This document shows, one piece after another, positions 35,692 to 49,949 of a stretch of DNA of 64,000 bases; the stretch's first letter is position 1, and every line of letters begins with the position of its first letter. The stretch covers positions 58,241-122,240 of the forward strand of contig MQVO02000052.1 of the NCBI GenBank assembly GCA_001986395.2. The letters run 5' to 3'. The position numbers and the translations under genes are program-made. The notes below the pieces were generated by a model. It was given only the letters and a program-made list of their open reading frames with translations, was not told the origin of the DNA and ran no database searches. The stretch is from Irpex lacteus (taxonomy: Eukaryota > Basidiomycota > Agaricomycetes > Polyporales > Irpicaceae).

Positions 35692-36247
35692 GGGAAGATG
35701 TTTGGTTCGTTTTGATTCTTTAACTTGGATACAGGGTCTCTAGTTCTGTACTGCCATTCTTTACCAATTGGGCTGGTTAGAAACACATTCTAGACATGGA
35801 TCGTTCATTATATATTACTTAGACAGTCACTCTCGAGAGACAAATTGAATATCACCAACTCTAACATAAGTAGACAGGCCCGAGAAAGAGAACTCGTAAA
35901 CCACCACCACTGACATTTCCGAGCCGAAGCACTCTCCAGATTAGGAAGTAATAAGAGAAGTCGTCCACCATTGCCCAGATGCCACTGACAGGTTGTCGCA
36001 CTTCGTCTTTACATCTAAATTCGAAGAATACTTATCTCTCGGATATGCGGAGATTACGCTCCGTAATCACCGCGTTCGCATGATGATCCGGTGGGCGACA
36101 ACTCAGATCCATCTATCCACTGCGAGATCACATCCGTATGCAACTTCAGTCTCGTTGTGCCACCCAATCCACCTTGGCTTGCATCGCCGCAATATCCATA
36201 GCCTGAGTGCCTCACTTCCATCTCACTCAGCGTAGGCTATCGCGAAG
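35692..36247. other. Intergenic, TOR promoter region
   Basis: Tandem F-box and TOR genes. The stretch must contain the TOR promoter; no motif or gene recognised. Confidence 0.5.
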
Positions 36248-39200
36248 ATGGCGACGGCAGGCCCAGGAGGCTCGTCGTCAGACGTGCTGGACCAGATATT
36301 CGCCGGGCTAAAGAGCAAGAGCGGGGAGACGAGAGTTGCGAGTGCGTTGGAGTTGCAACGTTATGTGCGTGCTACTGACCTTTTCGCGAAATACAATAAT
36401 GATGCTGACTATATGTTCTATGATTTACAGGTCGCGAATATTGTGTCGGAGACGACGTCTGACTCTGCCGCTAAGCAGTGGGACGATAATATCAACAGAA
36501 GGCTGTTCGATTTGGTGCATAGTCAGGCGAACTATGAGAAGCTGGGTGGAATATTGGCTATTGGTGAGTCTCGTAGTTTGAACGCTCTTGACATGTGAGC
36601 TAAGACGTTTGAACTCCTACTGCTAGATTATCTACTTCCAGTCAATGGAGACGGCGAAGGCAACCTAGAATCAAAACAGAACCTCTTCCGTTTCTTCAAC
36701 TACGCCAAATCCCTGCTTCCCAATCCCGATGTCAATGTCATGCTCGCCGCGTCCAAGACCCTTGGTAAAATCTCCCGCATAGGCGGCGCCGCGTTCGGTG
36801 AGCGGTTCATGGACTACGAGGTCCAAGCTGCCATCGAGCTGCTCTCAGGCGGCGGTGGTTCCTCGTCTTCGTCTTCGTCGTCATCCTCCGCAGCGGATAT
36901 GTCACGTCATGCTGGGGTGCTCATCCTGAAGGAACTCGCGCGTAACAACCCCGTCCATTTCCACGGTCACATTGGACTGGTGTTTGAGAAGATCCTTGTA
37001 CCTCTCAGAGACCCCCGCGTCATGGTACGAGAGAGCGCCGCAGAGCTCCTCGCCGCGTGTCTTTCTATTGTCACGCAGAGGGAGAGACAACCGAGGGATA
37101 ATGGTAACAACCCGTATTTGCGCAAGATACTCTCTGATGCGCAGAATGGTCTGAAGACGACTCAGCCGCCGGAGGTCATACACGGAAGTCTACTTACCTA
37201 CCGCGAATTGTTGCTTCGCGGCGGAATGGTACGCGAAAAGCTTCTTTGAGAGTCTAGAGTGCTGACAAGGGGCTTGGTTTTATTCCTCTATAGTTCATGG
37301 GGGACACGTTCCTCGACGCTGCAGAGCAGATCCTGGCCTTCAAGACACACCGAGACGCGCATGTGCGGAAGATGGTCATTACCCTGATCCCCACGCTCGC
37401 TGCGTATGACACGCAGACATTTGCGGAACACCATCTGCACAAGGCTATGGCGCATTTGCTGGGCATGTTAGACAAGCCCGCCGAGCGGAGTTTTGGTAAG
37501 TGATACGCTTTTCATGTCATGAATATCGTGTCCCTAATGCCGCTGGACTAGCGTTTGTTGCTATCGGCCATGTAGCTATCGCTGTCGGCAGCGAGATGAA
37601 ACCCTTCTTGGACGCCATCATGTCCCACATCAAACAAGGGCTGCAGATGCATGGGTAAGTTCGAAAGAACTTGTCAGATGAACTTCCAGGATTCACTGAT
37701 CGCGCAGGAAAAAGAACGCGCCATCTGAAGAGCCCATGTTCCAGTGCATCGGCATGTTGGCGTCTGCAGTGGGACCGAACTTAACGAAGCTGTTGCACGA
37801 CCAGTTGGACTTGATGTTCGATTGCGAATTGAGCGAGCCTCTGCATAATGCCCTTGCGGCCATTGCGAAGCATATCCCACCACTGCTCAAGACAATTCAG
37901 GGTATGTCGAATCTGGTTCTCCGTGTGCATTTGACTGATATGTCCCAGAGCGTCTTTTGGACATGCTCTCGGGTATCTTGAGCGGAAAGGGCTACAAACC
38001 ACTTGGAGCACCGCCTAACGCCATTCTCAGGACTGAGTCCTCTGGAACGACTATATCCATCGCCAGAGATCATAGTGCCATCGAGGTACGCAATATACAT
38101 AAAACTGTATGTAAATACTCATTAAGCCACTTTACGGCTACTTCAGGGAGCCGCTGCATCACATAGACCCGAAACCATTATCCTTGCCTTGTCAGTTCTA
38201 GGGAGTTTTGATTTCAGTGGTAACGTTGATCCACCATTCTTCTTTACTCGTTGCTCGTACTGACAAAGCGACGCAGGTCATGTCTTGAACGAATTTGTCG
38301 CAGACAACGCGTTACCTTATCTCGAGGACGATAACCCCCAGATACGTCTTGCAGCTGCGCTCACGTGTTGCAACCTCTTCAACCAGGATCCGATTTGCTA
38401 TCAAGCAAGCAATCATGCTACTGAGCTTGTTGGAGATTTCATTGACAAGCTTCTCACAGTCGGCATTGCTGACCCAGGTGCGTAGAACCACAAGACGCGT
38501 ACTCACATTAGACGTACTAACAAAGCCGAATGTTATTAGAATCGAGCATTCGTCATGCGGTTCTCTCATCTTTGCATGAGCGTTTCGACAAGCATCTGGC
38601 CCAAGCGGAAAACGTTCGGTCACTGTTCATTGCGCTCAACGACGAGGCATTTGAGAATCGCCTTGCCGCTGTATCACTCATTGGCCGACTTTCAGCGCAC
38701 AACCCCGCCTATGTTATGCCTAATTTGAGGAAGACTTTGATTCAGCTTCTCACTGAGCTCGAGTATAGCACCGTGACGTACGTTCTCGTATCTATCACCC
38801 GTTTGGCATAGTTGACGTGCTTTACAGGCGCAATCGAGAACAATGTACCCGGTTGCTTACCAGGCTCGTCAGCGCGACTCAGCGACTTATCAAGCCCTAC
38901 GCCATCCCGATCATGCGCTTACTACTGCAGAAAGCCTCTGATAGCAACGCCACTGTGGCAGCCAACGTAATCATGTGTTTAGGCGAGCTCGTTACCGTTG
39001 GTGGTGAGGATGTCCTCCCGCATGTTCCGGAGCTCATGGAAGTCGTGATCACCCGACTGTCCGACTCCGCCGTCGTCAAGCGAGATGCCGCATTGCACAC
39101 CCTCGGACAAGTCTGTTCGAGTACGGGATACGTCATAACACCCCTGGTGGATTATCCGCAATTACTACCAGTCCTGAGTAGAATTCTCCGAACTGAAACA

Positions 39201-42200
39201 AACCAGAGTGTCAAGAGGGAAGTGATCAAGGTGCTGGGTATCCTAGGTGCACTCGATCCGTATCGACGAAAGGTAAGTCAGTCCGCCTGTTTAGCCCATG
39301 TGCTTGTGGAAGCTCAGCCTGTATTTGCGTTTACTCGAATGACTGATCTATCCTTGTTTCTAGAGCAAACCGGAAGAGGAAGCTGCAACAGAGCTGGCAG
39401 ACTCCACGCTGACGAACACCGTTGCTTCCAAGACTCTAGCTGGCCCGGGGTCGTCACCAGATGATTATTACCAAACTGTCGCCATCAACGTTCTGTTAGG
39501 CATTCTCCATGACCAGTCTCAAACAACCCAGCACCACAAGGCTATCGAAGCGATCATGTCGATCTTCAAGACACAAGGCTTAAAATGCGTGTCTTTCTTA
39601 CCTCAAGTAGGTTATATCACCATTCTATAAAGCCTATTGCTGATACGGTTGTGCGATTTTATAGATTATACCAGCTTTCACGGAGGTAGTTCAAGCATCC
39701 GGCGCTCGCACTCAGGTGTTCTACCTTGAGCAGCTCGCCATCCTTGTCAGTATCATCAAACAACATGTGCGGATGCACACAGGCATTATCTTCAAGCTTG
39801 TCCAAGACAAGTGGGACAATGTTTCGTTGCAGCTGCCCCTTGTTTCGTTGGTCGAGTCGTTGGGGAGGGCCCTCGATGCCGAGTTCAAGCCGTACCTTCC
39901 TATGATTCTACCTCATCTATTGAAGGCGTTCGACGGAGAGCTCAACGATAAGACCGCGAGCACGCAAAGGAAAATCCTCGAAGCCTTCCAAACATTTGGC
40001 ACGAACATCGAAGAGTATTTACAGCTAGTCATCCCGGTGATCGTAAAGACCTACGAACGGCCTGATGCTGCGATCTCTCTTCGAAAGACCGCGGCTCAAA
40101 CCATTGAGAGTCTGACGAGACGAGTCAACTTTTCAGATCACGCCTCACGGATCGTCTTGTCCTTAACTCGTGCACTCAACTGCCAGTCTCACGAGCTGAA
40201 AATGGCCGTTATGGATACTCTTTCCGCTTTGGTGATACAGCTGGGTTCTGACTTTGCAGTATTCATTCCCACTGTCGAGAAGGTGAGCAATGAGCAACAT
40301 AAGCCAGGTACGCATATTGTGTTGCTAACTCGTTCGCAGGCACTGCGTAAGAACCGTGTTTCCCATGCAAAGTACAGCAATCTTATCACGAAGCTACTCG
40401 ATGGCGAGCGGCTACCTCAAGACTCTTCTGCGTTGGATCTTCTGTACGAGATATGCACTCTGCCCAGCATTTCCCCATTGACACCCGGCTAGGAATACTG
40501 ACGGTACCAAGTCCACGGAGTACTCGGCTCCAGCGGAAGCGACGAAGATGGTGGTGAACCAACAGCACTTGAAGCAAGCTTGGGATATATCCCAGGTCGC
40601 GACCAAAGAAGACTGGGATGAGTGGATGCTGCGCCTCTCCGTAGAGTTCATGAGGGAATCTCCGTCTCATGCGCTCCGGGCTTGTATGAGCTTGGTTGAT
40701 GCTCACACTCCTCTCGCGCGTGAGCTGTTCAACGCTGCCTTCTTGTCGTGTTGGACGGAGTTGTACGATCAGTATCAAGTGTGTATTACCTCGCCTATCA
40801 GTTATGTGCGCTGACATTGCTTTATAGGAAGACTTGGTTCGTTCGATTGAATACGCCTTGACATCACCCATAGCCCCTGCAGATCTTGTTTATCGTCTAT
40901 TGAGCCTAGCCGAATTTATGGAACACGAGGAGAAGACTTTACCGATCGAGAATCGCACCTTAGGAAATGTATCAGAGAAATTCCACGCATATGCCAAGGC
41001 TCTGCACTACAAGGAGCTCGAATTCTTCACCGGCACATCACCGACAATTATAGAAGCCCTCATCAGCATCAACTCGAAGCTACAGCAGCATGACGCAGCC
41101 TGGGGAACTCTTCTCATCGCTCGAGAGAAGTACGATGTCAGTAAACACGAAGAATGGTACGAGCGACTCGGCCGGTGGCAGGAGGCACTTGCCACTTACG
41201 ATAAAAGGGCACGAGAGGACCCGGATGCGCCCGCGATTGTTCTGGGACGAATGAAATGCTTGCATGCTCTTGGCGAATGGGATCAGCTGGCTCAACAAGT
41301 CGACGGGTATTGGGCAAAGGTCAGCCATGACACGCGACGAGACATGGCACCTCTAGCAGCCGCAGCCGCATGGTCTCTCAACGATTGGGACACGATGGAT
41401 GACTACATCGCTGCAATACGTGCGGATTCCGCTGACAAACCATTCTACCGAGCTATCTCTTGTGTACACCAGAATCAGTTCCCCAAAGCCCTCTCGCACA
41501 TCGCCAAGGCACGGGATATGCTCGGTCCAGACATCGCCTCCTTGGTGGGTGAAAGTTACGGGCGATCATACAAGTAAGTCGTCTACTTCTTTAGATGCAG
41601 CATCACTCCAACATCTATTGTTTAGCACCATGGTACGAGCACAGATGCTTTCCGAACTGGAAGAGGTTATTATGTACAAGCAGCATGCAGACCAACCAGA
41701 GCGTCAACAAACGACGCGCAAAACGTGGATGAACAGGTATAATTGGTTGGTCAGTAGAGTGGAATGACTATACTGATTACGTGCATGGATAGGTTACAGG
41801 CTTGTCAACCCGATGTGGAGGTATGGCAGCGCATCCTTCAGATTCGCGCGCTAGTCCTGCGCCCTGAAGATGATGCGGCTACGTGGATCAAGTTCGCTAA
41901 CCTCTGCCGCAAGTCTGGGAGGTTAGCTTTGGCTGAGAAAGCAATCAACTCGTTACTACCAAATCAGGTATTTTTCAATACATAGCTCGTAGTGATCCCT
42001 CTGACCCATATACAGCTTCAGCCCCAGTATCGCGACTTGCAGCCAGCTGCGAGGGCACCTCCACATGTCGTCTACGCACACTTAAAATGCATGTGGGCAG
42101 GCGAACAACATGCAGACAGTCTACAATTTCTCGCCAAATTCACCGAGAGTTTGTCACGGGACTTGCGCCCTGACGCAACCGAGAACACCTCGTTCTCCAG

Positions 42201-45098
42201 TAGGCAGAAATCGAAAGACCTTTCTAAACTTCTGGCTCGTTGCTGGTTCAAGCAAGGCCAATGGCAGATGGAGATGTTCGAGGACTGGAGTGAGGTATGT
42301 ACAAGGTTCCATGTTTGCTGAACTCGTACTCAACATATGGTTAGCGACCGATCAAGGATATTTTACGCGCATACTCACTGGCCACCTACTACGACTCTAC
42401 GTGGTACAAGGCATGGCATATGTGGGCATTGGCCAACTTCGATGTAGTCGGTTATCTCGAGAGTCAGACCGAGGGAAGAAGTGAGCTACCCGGCGAAGAA
42501 CTGGCGATGCATATCGTTGAGGCAGTAAATGGTACGTGGTTCTCGATAGTGTCATAGGATAATCTACTGAGCTTTCGCCAGGCTTCTTCAAGTCGATATC
42601 GCTACGGAACATCAATACACTGCAAGATACTCTTCGTCTGTTGACACTGTGGTTCAAATATGGCGCACACGACGATGTCAGCCATGCCATGGCCACGGGC
42701 TTCAGCGACGTTGAGATCGATACATGGTTGGAAGTGATTCCACAGATCATCGCTCGTATCCAGACACCCAGCGCGAACATCCGACGAAACATTACCCGCC
42801 TGCTCACCGATGTTGGCAAACACCACCCACAGGCCCTCATCTATCCGTTGACCGTTGCGGCTAAGTCAAGCAGTGCACCTCGGCGAAGCGTTGCGCAGGG
42901 GATGATGGACCGTATGAGAGAACACAGCCCTATTATTGTCAACCAGGTATGCCAGCCATAAGCTTTTCGTCGTTAACAATCATTGACGATACAATTGCAA
43001 GGCTCTTCTTGTCAGTCAAGAACTGATACGTGTAGCGATTTTATGGCACGAGATGTGGCACGAAGGTCTCGAAGAAGCATCTCGCCTTTACTTCACCGAC
43101 CATAATGCGGACGGAATGATAGCTCACCTCGAGCCATTACACGCACTACTCGAGCAGGTATGTCATCGTGCGGATGTCTTCGACTCTACTACGTGACTGA
43201 ATAGCCGTACCTACCAGGGCCCTACAACAGCACGAGAGACATCCTTTGCACAGGTATTCGGCCGCGATCTTCTTGAAGCGCACGAAGCTTGCAGGAGATT
43301 CCGTAGGTACGGCGAGGCAAGAGATCTTGAGAGGGCGTGGGAGATCTACTATGGCGTAAGTATCTTGAACACTGGATCAGAGTAATACGTATCTCATTCG
43401 TGCATTACAGGTCTTCAAGAAGATTGAGAAGCAACTTCCGACGTTGAACGTACTCGATTTGCAATACGTATCTCCAGAATTGCTGAAGGCGCGGGACCTC
43501 GATCTTGCTGTTCCAGGTGAGTAAGTTGAGTATGGTTCGCTGATCGATACTAACATGGTTGATCGAAGGTACATACCAGAGCGGGAAGCCCATTATAACA
43601 ATATCGTCATTCGCCGCCAGACTCCCAGTCATTCCATCGAAACAGCGACCTCGACAGCTGTCTCTCCATGGTAGCGACGGGAAGAAATATCAGTTCCTTC
43701 TCAAAGGTATGTTTCATCGAATATTTTGCGAGTCTTTCAGACAAACTCATATCTTATAGGCCACGAGGACCTTCGGCAAGATGAGCGAGTTATGCAGCTT
43801 TTCAGCCTCGTGAATAACTTGCTATCAGTCGACATCGATTGCTTCAAGCGTCGTTTGCATATCCAGGGCTTCTCCGTCACACCTCTGGCTCCCCAAGCCG
43901 GCCTTATAGGATGGGTGAACGACAGTATCACAATGCATGAGCTTATCAAGGAGTACAGAGCCTCCAGAAAGGTTCTGATCAACATCGAATATCGTCTGAT
44001 GTTACAAGTAAGACACCTCGATCGCAGGACTTGTATTCGCGATCTTACGCTTATGTTACAGATGGCCCCCGACTATGAGTCCCTCATCCTTCTTCAGAAA
44101 ATGGAAGTCTTCGAGTATGCGCTCGAGAACACCACTGGACAGGATCTATATCGCGTGCTGTGGCTCAAGTCCGCCAATTCCGAGCATTGGCTGGAACGTC
44201 GCACAACCTTCACGCGTTCACTCGCCGTCAACAGTATGGTGGGACACATCCTCGGTCTCGGCGATCGTCATCCCTCGAACTTGATGCTCCAGAAGGGCAC
44301 AGGCAAGGTCGTCCACATCGACTTTGGTGACTGTTTCGAGGTGGCCATGATGCGAGAGAAGTTCCCGGAGAAGGTGCCTTTCAGGCTAACGAGGATGTTG
44401 ACGCATGCGATGGAAGTCAGTGGTATCGAAGGTAGCTTCAGGAATACGTGCGAGATTAGCATGAAGGTGCTGCGCGACAACAAGGAGTCGTTGATGGCAG
44501 TACTCGAGGCGTTTGTATACGATCCGTTGATTAGCTGGAGGCTAATACAGAATGACGGAGATGGTCGTAGAGCAGAGCGTGAGTGGTCCGCAGTTCCGTA
44601 TTGCGTTTGCTTATTGATTCTTTTGCTAGTCATGAACCCTGACCGTCCCAACGACGTACTAGCGGGTGGAGCTGCTCATCCCGGAGGTCCACCGCGCAGG
44701 ACAAGAGCAGACGAGAACGATATCTTTAATGGTGAGAGAAATAGCACCACGCCTCTCATCGTATTGGCGTATGCCATTGATTATACTCCTCGTTTCCTGT
44801 AGATGTTTCCGAAGTGCGAAATGAGCGTGCTCTCGCTGTATATAATCGCGTGCAGCACAAGCTCTCAGGTTCGCCATCAGCTTTGTGCACCTCGGCGTCC
44901 TAACTGAACACATCTTCCAGGACGTGATTTCAATCCAGATGTAGCCCTAACCGTACAGCAGCAAGTAGACAAACTGATCATACAAGCGACTTCCTTGGAA
45001 AATCTTTGCCAATGTTTCTCTGGATGGTATGTTCAGGTCTTAGAACCCCTATAGCATTCCACTGACCGTGGTTTAAATACAGGTGTGCGTTCTGGTAG
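36248..45098 (+). CDS. TOR1: TOR serine/threonine kinase (PI3K-related kinase)
   Basis: Central nutrient-sensing kinase of TORC1/TORC2. About 25 exons over 8.85 kb, near 2,350 residues. N-terminal HEAT repeats run from residue about 20 ([18 protein letters not shown]) to beyond the middle; a poly-Ser tract sits at 36860-36900. The FAT domain follows ([33 protein letters not shown]). FRB domain [18 protein letters not shown] at 43045-43100 keeps the Ser and Trp that contact FKBP12-rapamycin in known sensitive Tors. Kinase domain: [27 protein letters not shown] (catalytic loop) and [11 protein letters not shown] (metal-binding DFG). The C-terminal FATC ends QCFSGWCAFW. All checked exons remain in frame, and the 5' end [13 protein letters not shown] follows an untranslated upstream region. 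Confidence 0.97.
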
Positions 45099-45371
45099 GA
45101 CCCTTGTTTGAGTTTACTTTAGGTTGGAACATTATATCATATCTTTGTCATTTTTGTATGTTGTATCTCTCCCAATATAGTTGCTTCATTTCGAGACGCA
45201 TGAGTCGGGCTCGCCGACGTCGGCAGGTGTCAGGGGTACGATGCGCATGACACCATTTAGTTCCTGCATGATAAGCACTTGAGCGATTACTAACATGTGC
45301 ACCGTTCGACTCCTTTCTCAGGCTCACCTCCCAAACAAACTTGAACCCCACCGTCGAGCAGAACGACGAGC

Positions 45372-47293
45372 ATGGCACAAATGACGGAGAAGAGCACTCT
45401 ATTGCTCCCACAGCGCGACTATGCACGCGACTCTCAGGACGCGGAAGCCTTGTCAACCAGTAACACACGGTACCGCCAGGCGCGACGAAGCTGGGTGTGG
45501 GCCGTGCTAGCTGCGGTATGTTTCGGTGCATTGATACATACGGTTGTGCACCACCACGGAGGACATAACAAGCTGCCAAAAGACCCGGACGCAGCTGCTA
45601 AGCTGGTGCTCAAGTCCACACCAGTCATTGTGAGTCAACTGTATTGCGTCTTCTCAGCCACCAGATACTAATGTGTATGGTCAACAGGACGGGCACATTG
45701 GTATGGAACACTAAATCGACTGTTGCGAGAGTGCGTGCTGACTGCGAGGTTGCAGACCTCCCAATATTCGTGCGCGCTGCCTATGCAAACAATGCTTCTG
45801 CGTTCGACCTTCGGAAGACGATGCCACAGCACGTGGACATCCCTCGACTCAGAGAAGGAGGTGTTGGTGGGTTCTTCTGGTACGTAGTGTTCTACTTTCC
45901 GTATGTCTATCGCTGGTTAACTCGTTAGATAGGTCCGCATACGTCAACTGTGCGAACTGGGATGGTCAGGATGAGGGCTCCGATTTCTTGACGAGTACAT
46001 GGCGCGTTAGGTGTGTAACATAGCTTTTGCTACTCGTAGAGAGCTCATACCTATTGTCCTTGCAGGGATACATTGGAGCAGGTTGATATTGCGAGGATCC
46101 TCATCGACCAGTACCCCGAGGTTCGCACTGCATTTACCATCTCTCATGTCTCTCCGTATACTAACAGGCTTGACCTCTCAAGACCTTCCACCTCGCTACA
46201 ACCACAGCAGATATCAAGACAGCCTGGAAGAAGAACAAGATTGCAAGCTTCATTGGTATCGAAGGGTACACAAGTCTTTCATATTACCGCCGAACTATCT
46301 TACTGACCACAACGCAATGGTATACAGGGGTCACCAACTGGGCAACTCTATCGCAGTCCTGCGCCAATTGTACAACCTCGGTGTCCGTTATGTCACGCTC
46401 ACCCACACCTGTCACAACGCGTTTGCAGACTCCTGCGGAACTCTCCCCGAAAAGTGGGGCGGCTTGAGGTGCGTCGTCGTGCTGCTTTTCTTCTGCTCCT
46501 TTCTCCCTGCTCCTTGCTCACATAGCGCACCGTTATACAGCCCTCTCGGATACCACCTCATCGACGAGATGAACCGTATTGGTGTACTCGTCGACCTCAG
46601 CCACACCTCCGACAACACAGCCCGTCAAGCTATCAAGTACTCAAAGGCACCCGTCATATGGTCCCACTCCTCTGCGCGTGCCGTGCACACACACGAACGC
46701 AACGTCCCCGACGATATCCTGGAGTTGATCGGTACTGAGGAAGGGCAAGACGCTGTTGTCATGGTAAGCTTGGTGAACTCCGCGCGCATAGGGATGCTCA
46801 ACCCGTCATGTGTGCCTAGGTCAACTTCGCACCCGACTTTGTCGCGGACCCTGGTGAAGCAGATGTCTACGTCGTGGCAGACCACGTAGAGCACATTGGA
46901 GCGGTCGCTGGCAGGAAGCAGTATGTGGATATTATTCTTTAACTTCTGAGCAGCACTAACTGTCGATTTCAACAGCGTTGGCCTGGGCAGCGACTTTGAC
47001 GGTATAGGATCAGTACCCGTGGGCCTCGAAGACGTATCAAAGTACCCTGCACTGGTGAGCACTTATTCTCGCTCAATTCCCATTCCATCCTCATGTCTGC
47101 ACCTCACTAGATCGCCGAGCTGTACAAGCGCGGCTGGACCAAAACAGAGTTGGAGGGTCTTACGGGCAGGAACCTCATCCGGGTCTTCGAAGGAGCAGAG
47201 AAAGTCGCCAAGGAGCTGCAAGCTTCTGGAGCGCAGCCTGCGTATGATCTGTACGACAAGCGAACGGACATACCGCGCAAACGGGACTTGTAA
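45372..47293 (+). CDS. Membrane dipeptidase (renal dipeptidase family, M19)
   Basis: Zinc metallopeptidase that cleaves dipeptides. About nine exons, near 450 residues. An N-terminal cytoplasmic segment precedes a transmembrane helix (WVWAVLAAVCFGALIHTVV, about residues 41-59), so the enzyme is a type II membrane protein. Metal ligands are conserved: DGHIDLPIFVR (His-x-Asp), ASFIGIEG (bridging Glu), LTHTCHNAFAD and VIWSHSSARAV (His), GLGSDFDGIGS (Asp). The first pair is split by an intron between I and D of GHID. The C-terminal region ends DKRTDIPRKRDL with no GPI signal, unlike the mammalian enzyme. Confidence 0.92.
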
Positions 47294-47656
47294 CCCACAT
47301 CTTCTGGATCTCGTAGTTCAAGTATCATTAGCTTATATATAGTGCTGCATTCCACTTGTCCGTGCTAGAAACTGGAACACAACATGATCAGAGAAACGGA
47401 TGACGGTCCAGTTTGCAAGGAACGAATGACATTGTCCAATTAGCAGGTCGGTAGTAAACGAAACTGGAAAGAAGTGGTATAAAGTGTAGATATAAGTCCG
47501 TCCGTCGTTCCATCGATAGGTGATGATGGGATAGTAGTGGCGCAGCATAAGCAAGCCGGAAGGGGTGGTTACAATCCGTCGAGGATGGAAGAGAGAGAAA
47601 TATCTGTATCTGATACGTGGGGAGGATACATGGTAGCACTTTCCGCGCCAATTATT
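47294..47656. other. Convergent spacer, dipeptidase / tetraspanin
   Basis: Shared 3' flank of convergent genes. No further feature recognised. Confidence 0.5.
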
Positions 47657-49119
47657 TCATTGGCCTTCCGGTGCCCTTGCAGTTAGAGAGTCGTATTTCC
47701 CACTGAAAGATGGATTAGACGGACTGCTGTTATATGGCATGGTTGGCATCGCTGCCAGGTTGAGGTTCGACCGCGAGCGGGCGATCACTTCGGAGGCGAC
47801 GTCGTTGCCATACTGTTCTGCGAGTTGACTACGGAAATATGTCAGATCCCAGGGCAGAGAATCCGCAGTGAGTGAGTACGTACTTTGCGTAGTTGTCCAT
47901 GATGATAGCCATGCTGTTCATGTTGAGGCGGTATGCCTTAGGCATCATACCCTTGCCGAATCGGTAGGTGACGTGGTTGGAACAGAGGAGAGCGACAACC
48001 ATAACAGCGATCTGCGCCGGAACAATACCGAACACGGCAGCATACCAGCGTTCGAGAACAGTGCGCTCAAACTTGATGTACGGACCCTTGCAGCCTGGGA
48101 GGACGCTGCGGGCATAGCATGTCTGGCTGACGGTAGCCTCGATGAAGGGATTGAAGTACCCGCAGCAGTTGAGCTGATCTTGCACCCGAAGACGACCTTG
48201 GAGACCCAGCTGACGAGACCACTGTGCGTTGATTTTGCCCTCCAAATTGAAAGTTCGCTTCTTGTATGTGATGTAGCCGGGGGTGACGAGGAGAGCAAAG
48301 GTGATCCACAGAAGGAATGTGTACCATGCGAGGAAAGCACGGTTGTTTAGCAGGATTCCAGCCCAGCCTACGAGCGACGTCAGGACACCAAGGGACGCAG
48401 CGGTCGTTGTAACGATGAGTTCGGTTCGGTTTCCGACTCGAATGATGTCGGCGTGTGTCCAGACGTTGAACCAGATCAACAGGCAAGCGATGAGCCCAGT
48501 CAGGCAGTATGCAGAGAACTGGCAGAAAATCGTTTGTTAGTTACGGTTCGGAGAAGCGCCAGAAGAAGAATAACGGCGCTGTTGCGATGGTCGTCGGGCG
48601 GGAATAAAGACGATATACACTCACAATGGAATTGGCGACAAACAGACACCATTTGAATCGGTTCCAGCGACCCCTGGGTCGAGTGCGCCCACCCTCCTTG
48701 GCACCGAACATATCTACACCATCGTAGTCGTCGTCATTTTCTCCAGGCATGCGGGACTCGTTGCTCTTGAACGCCTCACGACCGCCGCCCTGCTTGGGGA
48801 CCAGATAATCTGCGCCCTTGCCGCCCTTTCTCCGCTTGGTGATGACGGCATTTGAGAACTTGGAGGGGAGGTAGTTGACACTGAGTGATGGGGATTCCGG
48901 GAGGCCTCCTCCAGTCATGAGGGGGGAGCCTTTTGGCGAGAAGGAGCGTGAGGAGTCTTGGCGAGCAGCAAAAGGAGCGTTGGGAGGATCGAGGGGCGAG
49001 TTCATGCCAGCGAGCATGTACCTGGTGGAGGCAGCTGCAGACTGTAGCGAGGGCGAGTGGGAGTTGACAGACGACGTGCGGGAGTGGCTGCGAGGAGAGT
49101 CTTGGACGTTGAGCGACAT
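47657..49119 (-). CDS. Tetraspanin-like four-helix membrane protein with long N-terminal tail
   Basis: Three main exons, about 410 residues. A 165-residue Ser/Pro-rich cytoplasmic tail (MSLNVQDSPRSHSRTSS, SPKGSPLMTGGGLP, then a basic KRRKGGKG patch) precedes four membrane segments: FKWCLFVANSIVSV onward, ELIVTTTAASLGVLTSLVGW, WYTFLLWITFALLVTPGY and AAVFGIVPAQIAVMVVALL. Between segments three and four lies an extracellular loop with the tetraspanin hallmark QLNCCGYFNPF and further Cys (SQTCYARSVLPGCKGP). The C-terminal cytoplasmic tail ends TARAPEGQ. Fungal tetraspanins with such long tails resemble the Tsp2 type; the assignment to a subgroup is an inference. Confidence 0.85.
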
Positions 49120-49949
49120 GGCGGGAGAGAAGCAGTCGGCTTACGCGGGGTTGTATTCCATCTAAAACATTCGTTCGGGTGAGGTGGAAGCGAGCGACGG
49201 GGGATGGCAGACGACGGGAACGAGGCGGTTAGTTGCAAGCGACCGAGCGGCAAGCGGCTTTTTCGCACGACGTACATACGGGCTAGCGCCTCCCTGAGGC
49301 GGGTGATGGCCAGAGTCACTGCTTGCCAGGTACGTAGACCACACACGGTCCATCCAGGAGACAATATGTTACAGAGGAAGACTATGAACAGAGGAAACAA
49401 GCAGGAGGAGGAGGGGCAACCACCCGTCTGTTGATGGCCACACTAGTTCTTTCTCCTCGCCGGTTTAGGAACTCTGTTTTGTTCACTCCTCTGATCACAC
49501 CCCTCATTGGCCGGCCACTCACTCCAGGGAAAACATACCCTTGAGACCAACTGAGAAAACACACACAGCTCAGGCATCAGAAGCGCATCACGACTGCGCG
49601 TGATATATCATGTGTATACACATCCACTGTAGCTACCAACTCCGAGGCACGATCGTGTCGTCCTATCTGTGCAAACGTCCATTCCAGCCAGATTCAAAAC
49701 GATAGGCCCCCTTCGCCAAACATACACACAGTCGGACTTCGCTGAAACACGCACCCGACTCTCTTCTCGCCCTCCCTAGCGAATAGGAACGAGGCGGCCA
49801 TCATAATTCCTTCGTCCCGCCCACCTCCGCCTGTGATCAGCTCGAACCGAGCCTCTGCGATCTTTCCTTTACGGGCCTATCGTTTTGAATCCGGCTGTCA
49901 GTCCGTGTGATCGTCCACGGCCGCCGTCCCCAGACCCCTGAGAACAAAC
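49120..49949. other. Intergenic: tetraspanin upstream region and MAU2 3' flank
   Basis: Upstream of the - strand tetraspanin, likely containing a long 5' UTR. Open frames here (for example 49002-49400) overlap the tetraspanin N-terminus in another frame and are shadows. No gene recognised in 49400-49949. Confidence 0.5.
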